Shown here one piece after another: positions 33,418 to 44,449 of a DNA stretch of 64,000 nucleotides (positions within the stretch are counted from its first letter, which is position 1; each line of letters starts with the position of its first letter). Source of the DNA: Orientallactaga sibirica (taxonomy: Eukaryota > Chordata > Mammalia > Rodentia > Dipodidae); assembly GCA_036365145.1 (NCBI GenBank), contig JAEOAD010000031.1, positions 13,668,501 to 13,732,500 on the forward strand. Direction: 5' to 3'. The position numbers and the translations under genes are program-made. The notes beneath the pieces are model-generated. The model was not told the origin of the DNA, ran no database searches, and saw only the letters and a list, made by a program, of their open reading frames with translations.

Positions 33418-33586
33418 TTCCTCTCCCAACACTCCATTCTTTCCTTTCTTCCTCCTCTCTCCCTCCCTTACCCTCTCTTCTTTCTTCTCTCCCCCTCTTT
33501 CTTTCCTTATTCCTGCCCCTTTCACCCTCACCCTTTCCATTTTCTCTGACTTCCTCCCTCCTTTTCATTTTCTCTCTCCCTCCATG
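33418..33586. repeat. Polypyrimidine/polypurine tract, about 170 bp
   Basis: Almost all C/T on the plus strand, with only scattered A or G. The minus strand therefore encodes a meaningless Arg/Glu/Gly/Lys-rich 91-residue frame and the plus strand Phe/Leu/Pro/Ser-rich frames. Confidence 0.9.
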
Positions 33587-33979
33587 CAATAATTAACAGT
33601 ATTGTTCAATACATTTCCATCTCTGTTTCATTCTTTCTTGTCTTATTGCATCATCTAGAATTTCCCATATTGTGTGGGACAGAAGGCATGCCGACAGCCA
33701 TTTTTTTTCCCTCAGATGTGTTTGCTGTAGATTTAGCTTGTAGCCCCATACATTCCTGTTTGTCCAAAACTTGTCATAAGTGGTTTTCACATAAACACCA
33801 AATATTGTTTCTATCTCTGAAAGTAAACATGCTTTTGTCTTATAAACTTTCTGGAATGATTGGAAATAATATTTATATCATTTGTCTCAGATATTTAACA
33901 AAATTCTTTGGAAACATATCCTTAAAGAATGATTTACCATGTGTGTTACTCTTGGTATGTTGTATAAATTTTTTAAATT

Positions 33980-34028
33980 TTTAATCTGCATATGTGTATG
34001 GTACAAGTGTGTGTGTATTTATGTGTGT

Positions 34029-34069
<41 letters not shown>

Positions 34070-34290
34070 TTCCTCAAGTACTCTCTGCCTTTTTCTTTTA
34101 GACAGGGTCTTTTATTGAAAGTAGAGATGACCAATTTAGCTAGACTAGCTAGCCAGCAAGTCATGGAGATTGCTCTCATGTTTCTGGATGCCCAGTGCAA
34201 GGGTTGCAGTGTGTTCCACCATGTATGACATTTTATGTGGCATTGGAGATGGGCTTTAGGTCCCCTTTATCACTAAGTTATCTCCCCAGC
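33980..34290 (-). repeat. B4-type SINE with (GT)n tail, antisense
   Basis: GT run at 34034-34068, then 'gacagggtcttttattgaaa', 'ccagcaagtcatggagattg' and, at the right, 'taagttatctccccagcccc', the antisense tRNA-like head. Confidence 0.8.
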
Positions 34291-34311
34291 CCCTGCTGCA
34301 TAAAAATGTAA

Positions 34312-34460
34312 GACTGGGCCTGGAGGGATGGCTTAGCAGTTAGCACTTGACTGTGAAATCTAAGGACCCAGGTTCAATTCTCCGGTACTGATGTAAGCCA
34401 GATGCACAAGGTGGCACATGCATCTGGAGTTCATTTGCAGTGGCTGGAGACCTTAGTGTG

Positions 34461-34502
<42 letters not shown>

Positions 34503-34530
34503 CAAAATAAGTAAATGAATGCAATAGTTT
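34312..34530 (+). repeat. B2-like SINE, sense, with (CT)n
   Basis: 'gggcctggagggatggctta', 'taaggacccaggttcaattc', 'taagccagatgcacaaggtg', 'atctggagttcatttgcagt', then CT repeat 34459-34498 and an A-rich tail. Confidence 0.9.
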
Positions 34531-34735
34531 CAAAAATCTAAGACTGATAGTTATACTTACTTAAATCCTATATCATTCTGCTTTAAAATATTTTAAGTGA
34601 TTTTGATAAATTATAATTCTTAAGGGAGTTTTATATTTATATATTCATTTAGCTTTATTGCTATTTCATTTTAATAGTTTCTACCTTATGAACTTTATTG
34701 TTTTGCATTTTTGTGATCTTTTTATTTCTTAGTTT

Positions 34736-34785
34736 TGGAATTTAAACACAGCTGACACTCTACCACAGAGTTATAACCCCAGCTC
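34736..34785 (-). repeat. ID-like SINE fragment, antisense
   Basis: 'ctctaccacagagttataac' and 'cccagctcc': the antisense tRNA-derived head of a rodent ID element. Very short. Confidence 0.5.
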
Positions 34786-35555
34786 CAGGTCTTTTTTATT
34801 AATCACTTCTACATGTATTGCTCTGCTTTATTATTTGTTATTGGTTATTTGTATTATTTTGCCTCAAAAATAATACTTAATTGGAAATCATCTATGTTGT
34901 ATTTTGATTCTCTTTTAAATTCTTCTCTCATTTATTTTGGAATATTTTTGCATTTTTTTCCTTTCCTATAACTTCTTAATCTGCCTTATCTAAATCATTA
35001 GTTATTAAGCTTCACTTTAATACAGTCAGCTCAAGTAATAAGTGTTCTTTAAATACTACTTTCGCTCTTTTAAATACATATTTGTTGTGTAATTATTGAC
35101 CAAGCAGTATATACATCAGACTTTAGGAAGTGTGCACATCTGGAGTAAATCATGGAAACAGAGAAGGGCCAGGGATCCAGGCCCTTTTTTTGCCTGGCTT
35201 CCTATCTGGGCTGCTCCTAACAGTCTATATGGTCAGACACATGGCTCAGGCACTGGCCCTTTCCCCTGGTATTAGCCTGTGTGGAGTAACAGTTATACTG
35301 CAAGGCTTCAGGTCCTGCTTTCTGGTCCTATTTTGAAGGTTCTTTTGTTTTCATCGGGGAAGCACCAGCCACTACTTGAAACAAAATCAGGGACCGGACC
35401 TATGCCCTCACTTCTCTAACCCAGGCAGTTGAGGCAGCTTTCTTGAGCTCTCCAGTAGACTAGCCTGGGTCCTGGGATGGCAGCCTGCAGAGGAACACCA
35501 TTCTTCCTCTTAACCTTTAGCTTTCAGCACAGTGTGCAGTAGCAAGCACTAAGTT
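34786..35555. other. No gene recognised
   Basis: T-rich to about 35100 (possibly an old antisense LINE), then GC-richer sequence 35130-35530 with no recognised feature. The 68-residue frame at 35130 has hydrophobic content but no known relative. Confidence 0.35.
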
Positions 35556-35560
35556 CTAAG

Positions 35561-36235
35561 TTTTTTTTTTTTTTTTTTTTTGACTAATTTCCTTCGTGAT
35601 TTAGGTTTTTTTAAATTTATTTTTTATTTATATTATTCTGATTTTACATTCATAGTATTGGTTCCATTGTCCTTCTCCCTGTCCTCCCACTTTCAAAGGG
35701 ACCCTCATCAATGGGGAATGTGGGTCATGCATTGTGAGGTTAGTCAAGAGTTCTGGGGGGTAGGCCCCAGTCTCTGTGCATAATGCCCCAACTCGTGACT
35801 CCAACAATCTTTCCGCCCCCTCTTCCGCGAGTTTCCCTGAGCCACTTTGGGGTCATTTTAGTTCTGTTTCAGTGATGAGGTTTTGGGAACCTCTGTGTCT
35901 CTGGATATCTGGCTTAGTTGGAGTTGGATGTTCTCTGTGTTTATCTCCTTCAGCCTTTTTCTGGTGTCGTGATCTCCTTGAATGCTGAATTCTTGCCCTT
36001 CCCCTGCGTTGTTCTATGGTTTCAGCTGGGGCCCTGGTGAGGTGTGGTTAGCTGATCCTCCCTTCAGGTTCGTTGTCCACCTGACAAAAGATAAGCAAAT
36101 TCTCCAACAGAGAGAAAAGTTAGTACTAGGTAGAAGGGATGACCATCTATGTTTTGGAGGGAATTTTGTATGCGGTGGCTCTCTTCTAGCCCACATTTGG
36201 TGGTATCTTGCTCTTGGAGACTGATTTTTGAATTA
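35561..36235 (-). mobile_element. LINE-1 3' UTR fragment, antisense
   Basis: T20 at the left (35561-35580) and a second T/A-rich start at about 35605. It then parallels the 28.9-29.35 kb UTR almost base for base ('atagtattggttccattgtc', 'aagggaccctcatcaatggg', 'tctttccgccccctcttccg', 'tgcgttgttctatggtttca'), continuing past the point where that copy inverts. Frames of 60-80 residues here are shadows. Confidence 0.85.
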
Positions 36236-36634
36236 GTTTGAAATGTGATTTCCCACTTTACATGTATACGTAATTTTTTTCATGGCAAATGCCAAATGTT
36301 GAGAAAGTTTGGGATAAAAAAACCTAGAATGAATCCCCATACACTTTTTTTTTCAAGATTCAAAATTGCAAATAATTTGCAATTTTTGCTGTTCATTTTT
36401 CTTTATATTCTCATCACAAGGTTGCTTAGGCTTGTGAAAGTATGGCACTGTCATCAAGGTGCATTACTCCTGTTAAAGCATCTATCTGCAAAGATTGACA
36501 TTCTCTGCATACGTTATCATGATATATTTAATGTCTTAAGTAAAATTATTGCAACTGTGTAGTCTGTGTGCACACTTCCTAAAACCTAAAAGTTTTCAAT
36601 TGTCATCAAAATAACATCCATAATAAGAGCTATG
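36236..36634. other. No gene recognised
   Basis: AT-rich. The 105-residue frame at 36245-36562 has no recognisable relative. Confidence 0.35.
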
Positions 36635-36692
36635 GATATGTCTCTATCTAGCTATGTGTATTAGATATGTCTCTATCTAGCTATGTGTATTA
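36635..36692. repeat. Perfect 29-bp tandem duplication
   Basis: 36635-36663 and 36664-36692 are identical (each starts gatatgtctctatctagcta), followed by a degenerate start of a third copy. The A/T-rich microsatellite-like area continues to about 36745. Confidence 0.9.
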
Positions 36693-36789
36693 GATATATG
36701 TATATGTGCATATATGTGTTTAGTGTATATATATACACTCACATACATATTAAACCACAGTGTCTGTTACCATCACGCTGGAGTGATCA

Positions 36790-36846
36790 TATGTATATAT
36801 ATATATAGATATATAGATATAGATATAGATATAGATAGAGAGAGAG
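36790..36846. repeat. (TA)n-(GATATA)n-(GA)n compound microsatellite
   Basis: TA run, then repeated gatata units, then GA. The 129- and 63-residue frames crossing it include IDIDIDID-type runs and are not genes. Confidence 0.9.
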
Positions 36847-37740
36847 ACCTTGAGATGAGCAAACCCAGAGCACTACTATGCAAGCTAGGCAAATATTCAC
36901 CCACAGTGATCCATCCTTCAGTGGTTTTCCTGACTAATATCTCATCCACATTTGCATCTTGCATTTACTTTTCACGTTTCCATAACCTCTTCTTTTACCT
37001 TTTCTTTAATACTGCTAACTTTTTACAGAATCCAAACCTGTCATTATGTCAACAACCCTTAGTCTTGGTTTTCACAGCTTCTTCCTTGAGTCATCTTATG
37101 TAGTCTACTGCCTCAGCATTTTCCATAATTGGAAGTGAGATCAAGAAGCTGAATTTGGTTTGGCTGAACATTTTGGCTAAGAGCCTTCTTAAAGTACCCT
37201 CCATTAGTGAGGGAGAAGTGTGGCTTATTTGTTAAAATGGGGTGACTGACAAGGTTACCCCTTATAAAGTCCCTTTACTTTTTCTTTCCAATTAAGAAGA
37301 AACCTGTGGAGTGGTGTGTGACACTGCGTGACTGTTGCTCTGCAACAAATTCTTACCACATTTTATTATCCACTGGGGTTCCTTCCCTGTTACTACACTA
37401 GTGCTTACAAGAGAGTAGCTTTCCAAGTTTAGCATTTATTCTGCCTTTATGACCTGGCTTTCCTCTGTAAAGAAGAGACTGCTTTTTTCTGCCTCCACAT
37501 CTCTGGTCTCTGTATCTCTCTGGTTTCGATTATGAACCAATATGTACATCCACTACCATTTTCATTAATGCTGCATTGTCCTAATTTGGGCCCTTTAAAT
37601 GCATGTTAATGGGTATGTGACACAATCTCTATATATTGGTAAATACATTGATAAAATACATTGACAAGTACATTGATTAAATGTATCATGTTTACATGGT
37701 ATTTTTCTGAATACAAACATGAAAACAATGTGTTTTACAA
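36847..37740. other. No gene recognised
   Basis: Unique-looking. The repeated 'tacattgat/gacaagtacattgatt' motifs near 37640-37690 are minor local duplications. Confidence 0.35.
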
Positions 37741-37744
37741 GGAA

Positions 37745-38850
37745 ACTTTTTAAGAATTTTTATTTTGTATATTAGAACAGGTTATATTTGTATCTACTAC
37801 CTGCCCCCACCCCACTCCTGTTTCCTCATGGGCCCTCCTCAGTGGGGTTATGGTATTCATCATGGGATCATGAAGGCCTTCAGTTAGTCCCTGTGGGCTA
37901 TCAAGGGAACATCCCTCAGAGTATTCCTACCCACTCTGTGGCTCATACAATAGTTCCACCCCCTCTTTTGCAATATTCCCTGACTCATGGCTGGCCTGTT
38001 AGCACTCTGACTTAATGTTGAGTTCTCTGTAGTCTACGGATTTCTGCTTTGATGAGTTTTGACTGACTACAGTGTCGGTCACCATCACCCTGGAGCTCGT
38101 TGTCAGGCTGTCAGTGAGAGTAGCACTCTTGTCACTATTTCCTTTACAATTTCTCCCAAGCTTCAGCAGATGTGGGAGAGGTGGCACATCTTGCAGTGAG
38201 CAGTCTGATATCTTTTCTTGTCTTATTGATGCATTGTGTTCATTTTCTCTGCCATCTGTAAAATAAAGCAGATTCTCCAACCAAGAGTGAGAGCAGCTTG
38301 GGTTAAAGTGGATGTGCCTAGTTATTTGAGAGAATTTTTGGTATGTAAGCCCACTGATTTTAACCAGGAAGTAGTGGTGACTTCTCTCTATAGTTTATGA
38401 GTTTCCTGAACATGGGATTATGACTTGGCTTCCAGTTCCAGATGTGAGTTATCTCCCACTGATTGGGCCTCATGTCCAATCAGAGACCAGTTGATTACCC
38501 ACAAAGGCTATGTCTCCCTATTGCACAACTGTGTAATTTTTGGCTGGCTTGTTGGTTTCATAGTTTTCAAGGTCCTCTTTACTCACACTGTTTGTGACCA
38601 TTATCCCCCAGCAGCTCTCATAGTGCCTTATAATACTATGAGTGTTAGGCAGGAGCAGCTGGTTTCCCCCTCATTTCCAGCACAGTATGACCACAGTCTG
38701 TGGTGTGTTCAGCAATAGGTTCTTACCTGTTAGCTCTGAAAGGCCCTTGCCAAGGAGCTCTGATTTCTTTCATTCATTTATGGTGCTCAGAAATTATATG
38801 TGCATGTATATCCTCAAAGTCTGTATTATCGCTACAACTTCCTCAGTTAG
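37745..38850 (-). mobile_element. LINE-1 3' UTR fragment, antisense
   Basis: Parallels the antisense L1 at 51.7-53.3 kb along its length: 'ccctcctcagtggggttatg' / 'ccctcctcagtagcgttatc', 'ctgctttgatgagttttgac' / 'ctgctttgatgagtattgag', 'gcagattctccaaccaagag' / 'gcagattctctagccaagag', 'ttatcccccagcagctctca' / 'ttatcccccagcagcttgcc'. Over 1 kb with no ORF2 retained. Frames of 93-97 residues are shadows. Confidence 0.82.
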
Positions 38851-38974
38851 TTGGGAAGTGGTTATAGAATGTGATCTATAATTTCAATTTTTCTGAATTA
38901 AATATATGTTTACAAGTAGACAAATTTATTTAAAGAATACTCATCACCATTTAGGCATGAGGGAAATGCAAATG

Positions 38975-39155
38975 AGAAGCACAATCTGGACTGGCTGCAC
39001 ATTCCTCTCTTCTCAGTACTTGGGAAACTGAGGTAGGAGGTTGGTGATGAATTTGAGGCTACCCTGGAACACATTGAGATTTCCAGGTTAACCTGTGTTA
39101 CAGAATGAAACCTTGTCTCAACAAAACAAAACAAAACAAAACACCCTCACCCAAA
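38975..39155 (+). repeat. Decayed B1-like SINE in old L1, sense
   Basis: 'ctcagtacttgggaaactga', 'ggtaggaggttggtgatgaa', 'ttgaggctaccctggaacac' and 'aatgaaaccttgtctcaac' then (AAAAC)n. 'aatgag.agcacaat' before and 'aaagcacaatgag' after probably mark the target-site duplication. Confidence 0.72.
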
Positions 39156-39282
39156 GCACAATGAGCTATCATCTCACCCCAGTTAGATGCAATGTCAAAA
39201 AAAAAAAAAAAAAAAGGTTTTAAAACTAACAAATCCTGGTGATAATGTAAAGAAAAAGAAACTCTTTTAAATTTCCCCTATA

Positions 39283-39797
39283 TATGTGTGCTTGGGTGTG
39301 AACTTGCCACACACAGTGTGTTGGAGGGAGGATGTTTCCTTCTTCTATTTTTTTTTTTTTTTTGGAGAGAGACACACACAGAGAGAGAGAGGGAGAGGAA
39401 GACAGATAGAGATGGGAGTGCCTGCAGCCTCTCAGCTGCTGCGAACGAATTCCAGATGTGTGTGCCCCCTTGTGGTCAAGTGCCTTTGCATCACTTTGCA
39501 TCTGGCTAAACGTGAAACCTGCAGATTGGAACCAGTGTTCTTAGGCTTAGGAGGCAGGTGCCTTAACCGCTAAGCCATCTCTCCAGCCCCTTCTATTGTT
39601 TTGAGGCAAACTTTCTCTTGCTGATGCTTGCAAGCTTCAGGATTTTGTTAGCTCTGTCTCCCATTGCTGTGGGGACATTGGAATCATAGACACATGCACC
39701 CTTTGCATCCAGATTTACATGGGTGCGGAGGAAGATAAAACTCAAGTAAGCAAGCTTGTAAGCAAGTACTTTTAACTGCTGAACCATCTCAAGGAAA
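39283..39797 (-). repeat. B4-type SINE in old L1, antisense, split by a B2
   Basis: The left part (39283-39349, GT-rich tail and 'ggagggaggatgtttccttc') and right part (39590-39790, 'ttgcaagcttcaggattttg', 'agacacatgcaccctttgca', 'ctgctgaaccatctcaagg') join into one antisense B4 when the B2 is removed. Confidence 0.65.
39342..39597 (-). repeat. B2-like SINE, long subfamily, inside the B4
   Basis: Element 39350-39589: poly-T, 'gagatgggagtgcctgcagc', 'ctctcagctgctgcgaacga', 'cttaaccgctaagccatctc'. TSD cttctatt at 39342-39349 and 39590-39597. Confidence 0.9.
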
Positions 39798-40309
39798 AGG
39801 AATTTTTGTACATTGTTGATGGGAACATTAATTACTAAGGCACTATGAAGAACAGTAGGAATGATCCTCAATAAACTAAAACTGATTTTTGATATTATCC
39901 AGAGATCCACTTGTAAGTATATATTTAAAGGAAACAACACCAGCATATCAAAGAAATACCTGCAAATTTATATTTATTGCTGCATTTTTCACAACGGTCA
40001 AGATACAGAATTAGTCCAGGCGCCCATCAATGGATGAATGGATAAAGCAAATGGAGTATCTATTCATAATATTATTCATTTTGAAAATAAATGCTATTTT
40101 TTCCATCTACTACAGTAATGAATGGAAAAGGAGGACATTAAGTTAACTGAAATATGTTAGACACAGAAAGACAAGTAGCACATGATGTTCTCTCATGTGT
40201 ATGTAGAAGTTGATCTGAATATTGACTAGAAATTGAGCAGCATGGGGAGAAAGATATTGGATGATGGATACCCAAACCTAGTTATAAATAAATAATCTGT
40301 TCTACATTT

Positions 40310-40622
40310 CTTTTTCTTTTTAGCATATGTATGTGTGTTTGCCAGTGCATGGGAACATGGGTGTGTGGTCCACATCAGGTGTCTTTCTCAATTATTTTCC
40401 ACCTTATTCTTTTGAGACAGATGCTCTCACTGAACCTGTAGCTCACTGATTAATCATGACCAGCTAATTAGCAATAACTAGGGATTCTTCTGTTTCCACC
40501 ACTCCAGCAATGTGATTACAAGCCCACACTGCCTCATCTCTTATGTGGGTCCTGGGAATCTGAACTCAAATATCCATGCTTGTGCAGCAAGCTCTTTTCC
40601 TAGTGAGCAATCTCCCCAACCT
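40310..40622 (-). repeat. B4-type SINE, antisense
   Basis: 'gcatatgtatgtgtgtttgc' tail, 'ttttgagacagatgctctca', 'ctgaacctgtagctcactga', 'gggtcctgggaatctgaact', 'gagcaatctccccaacc'. Confidence 0.78.
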
Positions 40623-41055
40623 AATTTCTGGTTGCCTAACAGCACAGTGAAGAAGCTACAGTTCACAGTGAAGTATTATATATTTTATGCATAGCTAAAA
40701 GAGGCTCAAAGTCTATAAAAACAAATTAATTAGAAGATGAAAATGTTAACCTCTCTGATTGAATCACTACACATTGTATAAAGGCATTGAAATATAACAT
40801 AGTACCTCTTAAGTATACATTTTATTACTATGCATTAATCAGACATTTAGAAATGTTTAAGGGAAGTTTAAATGGTAACAAGCCCAACTTCATCATTATA
40901 CACTGTATATATGTATGCAATTGTGCTATATACAACATAAAATGTACAACTAAAATAGCAATAAATAATTTAAAAAACTTTTATGTTGCATCACAACTGA
41001 TTCACATTTTTAACATTCCATATGTTCCTGAAAATAATATACGGTCTCCTGTAAC
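40623..41055. other. No gene recognised
   Basis: AT-rich. Part of a 129-residue frame (40787-41176) that runs into the SINE at 41067 and ends in Arg/Glu codons of its GA tract, so it is not a gene. Confidence 0.4.
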
Positions 41056-41346
41056 AGGAGTTATTTATTTATTTATTTTTTTTGTGAGAGAGAGAGAGAG
41101 AGACAGAAACAGAGAGAAAGGAAGAGGCAGAGAGAGGGAGAGAATGGGCACACCAGTGGCCTTTCAGCCGCTGTGAACGAACTTTGGATGTGTTCGCCTC
41201 ATTGTGGGCAACTGTGGCATTGCACCCTTGCATCACTTTTTGCCTCTGGCTAAACGTGGGACCTGAAGAATCAAACTGGTGTTCTTAGGCTTGGCAGGCA
41301 GGCGCCTTAACCACTATGCTATCTGTCTAGCCCCCAGAAGTTATTT
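41056..41346 (-). repeat. B2-like SINE, long subfamily, antisense
   Basis: Element 41067-41335: AT/GA-rich tail, 'tttcagccgctgtgaacgaa', 'gcaccctt..catcactttt', 'ggcgccttaaccactatgct'. Near-identical TSDs aggagttattt (41056-41066) and agaagttattt (41336-41346). Confidence 0.9.
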
Positions 41347-42063
41347 TTCATATATGACATTTGTAAGTGAATTATTAAATCTTCTAAACCATTGATCATA
41401 GCTCATATGCTAGGGTATATACACAAACAAACCTCAGAAAGTTTTAAGACACTGAGATGATAGGTTGTATCTGCTTCCATCACAGTGAAATATCGTGACA
41501 AGTACATGGTAGGTTTAAGTTTACAGCCCCAAAGAGTGAAGAACACAATGTAAAACTGGTGAAAATAATTATTCTTTAAAATTGTTTCAAGTCTCTCAAG
41601 ATGATCCTACAGCATGGAGAATTTGAGCAAAAGTGTTCAGAAAAATCCCATTCAGTAGGAACAGCAAGCTCCTGTGGTAGAAAGGACTTTCTCCTTACTT
41701 CCGACCCAGTAAGATTAAGTTTCAATCCAGATGGGGGCCAAGAGAACAGGGCTGCCTCCTCCTTCAGCTTCAGTCACAGAAATCCTTTTCCAGGGGAGGC
41801 AAGGCTATCCACAGTTCTCATTCTACTCCACTTACCTGATGCCAGGGTCAAGTTATTCGTGGGTATAGCTGGAAAATAAAATAATAATTTCAAGTTACTG
41901 ACAGGAAATGGCTGTCAGTTCAAAATACTAAATAAAACAAGGAAGTAGAAGGGTAACTTTTTTCAAAACAAACAAATAATGAAACAATCTATCAGTAGAC
42001 CTCATCCAAGAAAACTGAATTTGAGATACAATGATATAATTTTTCTTACTCAAAAATTAATTG
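41347..42063. other. No gene recognised
   Basis: Unique-looking. The 92-residue plus frame at 41601-41879 is Ser-rich with no recognised relative. It has no flanking splice pattern I would trust. Confidence 0.35.
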
Positions 42064-42225
42064 GGCCGGGTGTGGTGGCACATGTCTTAATTTCCAGCAC
42101 TCAGGAGGCAGAGGTAGGAAGATCATTGTGACTTTGAGGCCACCCTAAAACTACATAGTGAATTCCAGGTCAGCCTGGACTTAAGTGAGACCCCACCTCG
42201 AACTGCCCCCAAAATAATAATAATA

Positions 42226-42270
<45 letters not shown>

Positions 42271-42272
42271 TG
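42064..42272 (+). repeat. B1 SINE with expanded (AAT)n tail
   Basis: 'gggccgggtgtggtggcaca', 'ccagcactcaggaggcagag', 'gaattccaggtcagcctgga' and 'gagaccccacctcgaac' then about 18 AAT units at 42214-42270. The minus-strand poly-Leu/Ile frame is its shadow. Confidence 0.93.
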
Positions 42273-42469
42273 GTTTTCATGTGCCTCCTTTATACTAGAA
42301 TATAACTTATGAGTAACAAAGGTGATGGGCATAAGTGCAATTATAATATGAATAGGCCAATATAATTGCTAATTAATCATATAAAATGAGAGTGAATTTA
42401 TAATTATTGTGTGTTTTATAATACTAAGCAGATTCTATAGCTGGTGCAGAGTTTTTTCTTCATGTTGAT

Positions 42470-43330
42470 GATTAGTATGAATATAAAACTCTTTGTATCT
42501 TATCCTACCTGAAGTTTATTGATTCTATTTGGATGTGTAAATAAATATCTTTCTTCAGATTTTGAAATTTTTGGCCATGAATCTCTCTCTCTTGAGGCAA
42601 GGCTCACTGAATCCTTGAGTGACCTGGAGCTCACTCTGTATTTTAGACTAACCTATATAACTCATGGCAATCACTACCTCAACCTCTCTAATGCTGGCAT
42701 TAAAGGCATGAGTCACAATGCCCAACTATTTCTTTAAGTATTACTTCTGCTCTGGTTTCATTTGATTTATGCATGACTATCTTTTTTAGTATTTCTCATA
42801 AGATTGCTGTGTGATTATGAATTACCTTAGTTTTTAAATATTAAAAGAATGTATTTATTTGTCCTAATTTTTAATATTATTTTTCTTGGAAATTGTATTA
42901 ATGGTTGGAAACTTTTCATTTCCATCAGTTCTTTGTTCATATCATCCCACTATCATCTGACCTCCAGGCTTTTTAATAAAAGTCAGGCATTAATCTTCCT
43001 GGGGATTCTTTGATTGTGATGAATCGGTTTTCTCTTTCTGTTTCACAGATTTTATCTGTATTTTTGACTTTCTATGCTTTTATCATGACATGTCTGCTTA
43101 TGGGTCTTTTTTTATTTATCTGAGTTGGAGTTTATTGAGCTTTTTGTGGATGTGCACATGAATATATTTCTTTAGATTTGGATATGTTCTTTTCTGTTCT
43201 GTTTCTTCTGCAGATACCTTTAATGCACAGCAGTGGCTCATGGTGCCCCATATTTTTCTCCAAATATATTTTTCATTTTTATTTTTAAGAGGTATCATCT
43301 CGGTAAATGTGTCTTTAAGTTTGTAATTTT
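42470..43330 (-). mobile_element. Old L1M 3' UTR, antisense, interrupted by a B1
   Basis: 'ctgaagtttattgattctat' (42510) and 'ttggagtttattgagctttt' (43125) both match the antisense L1M motif 'cttggggttcgttgagcttct', each followed by 'gatgt..atgaatatatttctt(t/c)agattttg'-like sequence. An intervening pyrimidine-rich segment ('ttctgtttcacagattttat') is typical of the same UTR. Confidence 0.55.
42562..42730 (-). repeat. B1 SINE, antisense
   Basis: 'tcttgaggcaaggctcactg', 'gacctggagctcactctgta', 'aactcatggcaatcactacc', 'ctctaatgctggcattaaag' and 'catgagtcacaatgcccaac'. The 72-residue plus frame crossing it is its shadow. Confidence 0.88.
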
Positions 43331-44445
43331 TTCCTAATCAACTCAAGTAATATAACACTCATTATATGCATTTGCTACCTTAGACTTTATTGATTCAGAA
43401 ATCCTAATGGATCATTTTACTGACCCTCCGAAATAACCTATAAATGGAACCAAGATTATAATAATGAGTAAATAAATGTGTAGAAAATTACTGAAGACAT
43501 CTGTTGCTGCACGGAATTTAGAAAGTAAATCAAGCATGGCTGAAAGAAATTGGTAAGCCCGTCATCATGAATTTAAGGCTATTACACAGAAAATAAAATT
43601 ATCAGAGCTTGATTACAGGTCTTTGGAGTTAAAACAGACTTTGAAAAGAAAGAGTATAGATTTATACATTTTTTTTTGAAAGTGAATGTTCTCATGGGGA
43701 AACTGTTTTATAATGTATTGGTTATTTAGTAACTAATTCCTCTACATATCAAATTTAATTTTCCATTTTTACTGGCATAATCAGACAGCAGAGCAGCATT
43801 TATGGTTTAAGAAGCCCTATGCTAAAAGTGGAGTTACATAATGAAACTCTTGTCTTCTTGAAACAAGAATCCCATTTCTGAAATGAAACATGTGATATTT
43901 ACCTTCCCAAAGGCTCCTCCATGCCCCACAGGCAGTCTTTAAACCTTATCTAGCTCTTAATTGCTGGCTTCATTTTGGAGGCGTGATAGATCTCACAGCA
44001 ACAGGGAAAGAGAAGTTGTCATCTAAAACGAACACTACCTAACAGTAGAGATTTTATTGTTTTCTGGGAAACAGAGAAATATACTGGTATTCCTAACCTT
44101 AAAAATACTGGTGAAGGAAAAAGTGCCAAATAATTTCTAAACCAGCCTTTGTTTTCACTGTTTTACTTATATTGCTACAAGTAATCTCAATAGAACTGTG
44201 AAATGCATATATTACTAGTCCCATCATAGAAAATAAAAGATTCCAGTAGACTCAGTAAAGTATCCTAAGATTGCCTTTCTTTTGTTATCATATCCCATCC
44301 ATCAATTTCCATTCCCTACCATAAATTCTACCCACTCATTACAGGCAGTTCTGCATATATTGGCTGAATTGTTCACTCAAAGACATATACCTGTTTATAT
44401 GACTGCCATGTTGTAAACAAAATGGCTTATCATTGTCATCTGAAG
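43331..44445. other. Unique-looking DNA
   Basis: No repeat or coding frame over about 1.1 kb. 43780-44040 is a reasonable place to test for conservation. Confidence 0.4.
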
Positions 44446-44449
44446 AAAA

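Larger units (their letters stand above)
38925..40290 (+). mobile_element. Old LINE-1 ORF2 C-terminus and 3' end, sense, broken by SINEs
   Basis: L1 landmarks in order: 'catgagggaaatgcaaatga' (38957), 'aatgagctatcatctcaccc' (39161), 'ggtgataatgtaaag' (39239), 'gtacattgttgatgggaaca' (39809), 'gcgcccatcaatggatgaat' (40020), 'ggataaagcaaatggagtat', 'agaaagacaagtagcacatg' (40165), then 3' UTR-like sequence. Insertions at 38975-39155, 39283-39790 and 39350-39589 divide it. Non-functional. Confidence 0.78.

Noticed and set aside
33314..33589. 91-residue Arg/Glu/Gly/Lys-rich frame resembling a charged protein
   Set aside because: It is the purine strand of a simple polypyrimidine tract.
36714..37103. 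129-residue plus-strand frame with IDIDIDID
   Set aside because: Crosses a compound TA/GATA microsatellite; no recognisable domain.
40787..41176. 129-residue plus-strand frame
   Set aside because: Composite of AT-rich sequence and the GA tract of an antisense B2; the C-terminal RERERDR-type run is the SINE.
42214..42270. Poly-Leu/Ile minus-strand frame as a membrane protein
   Set aside because: It is the (AAT)n tail of a B1.
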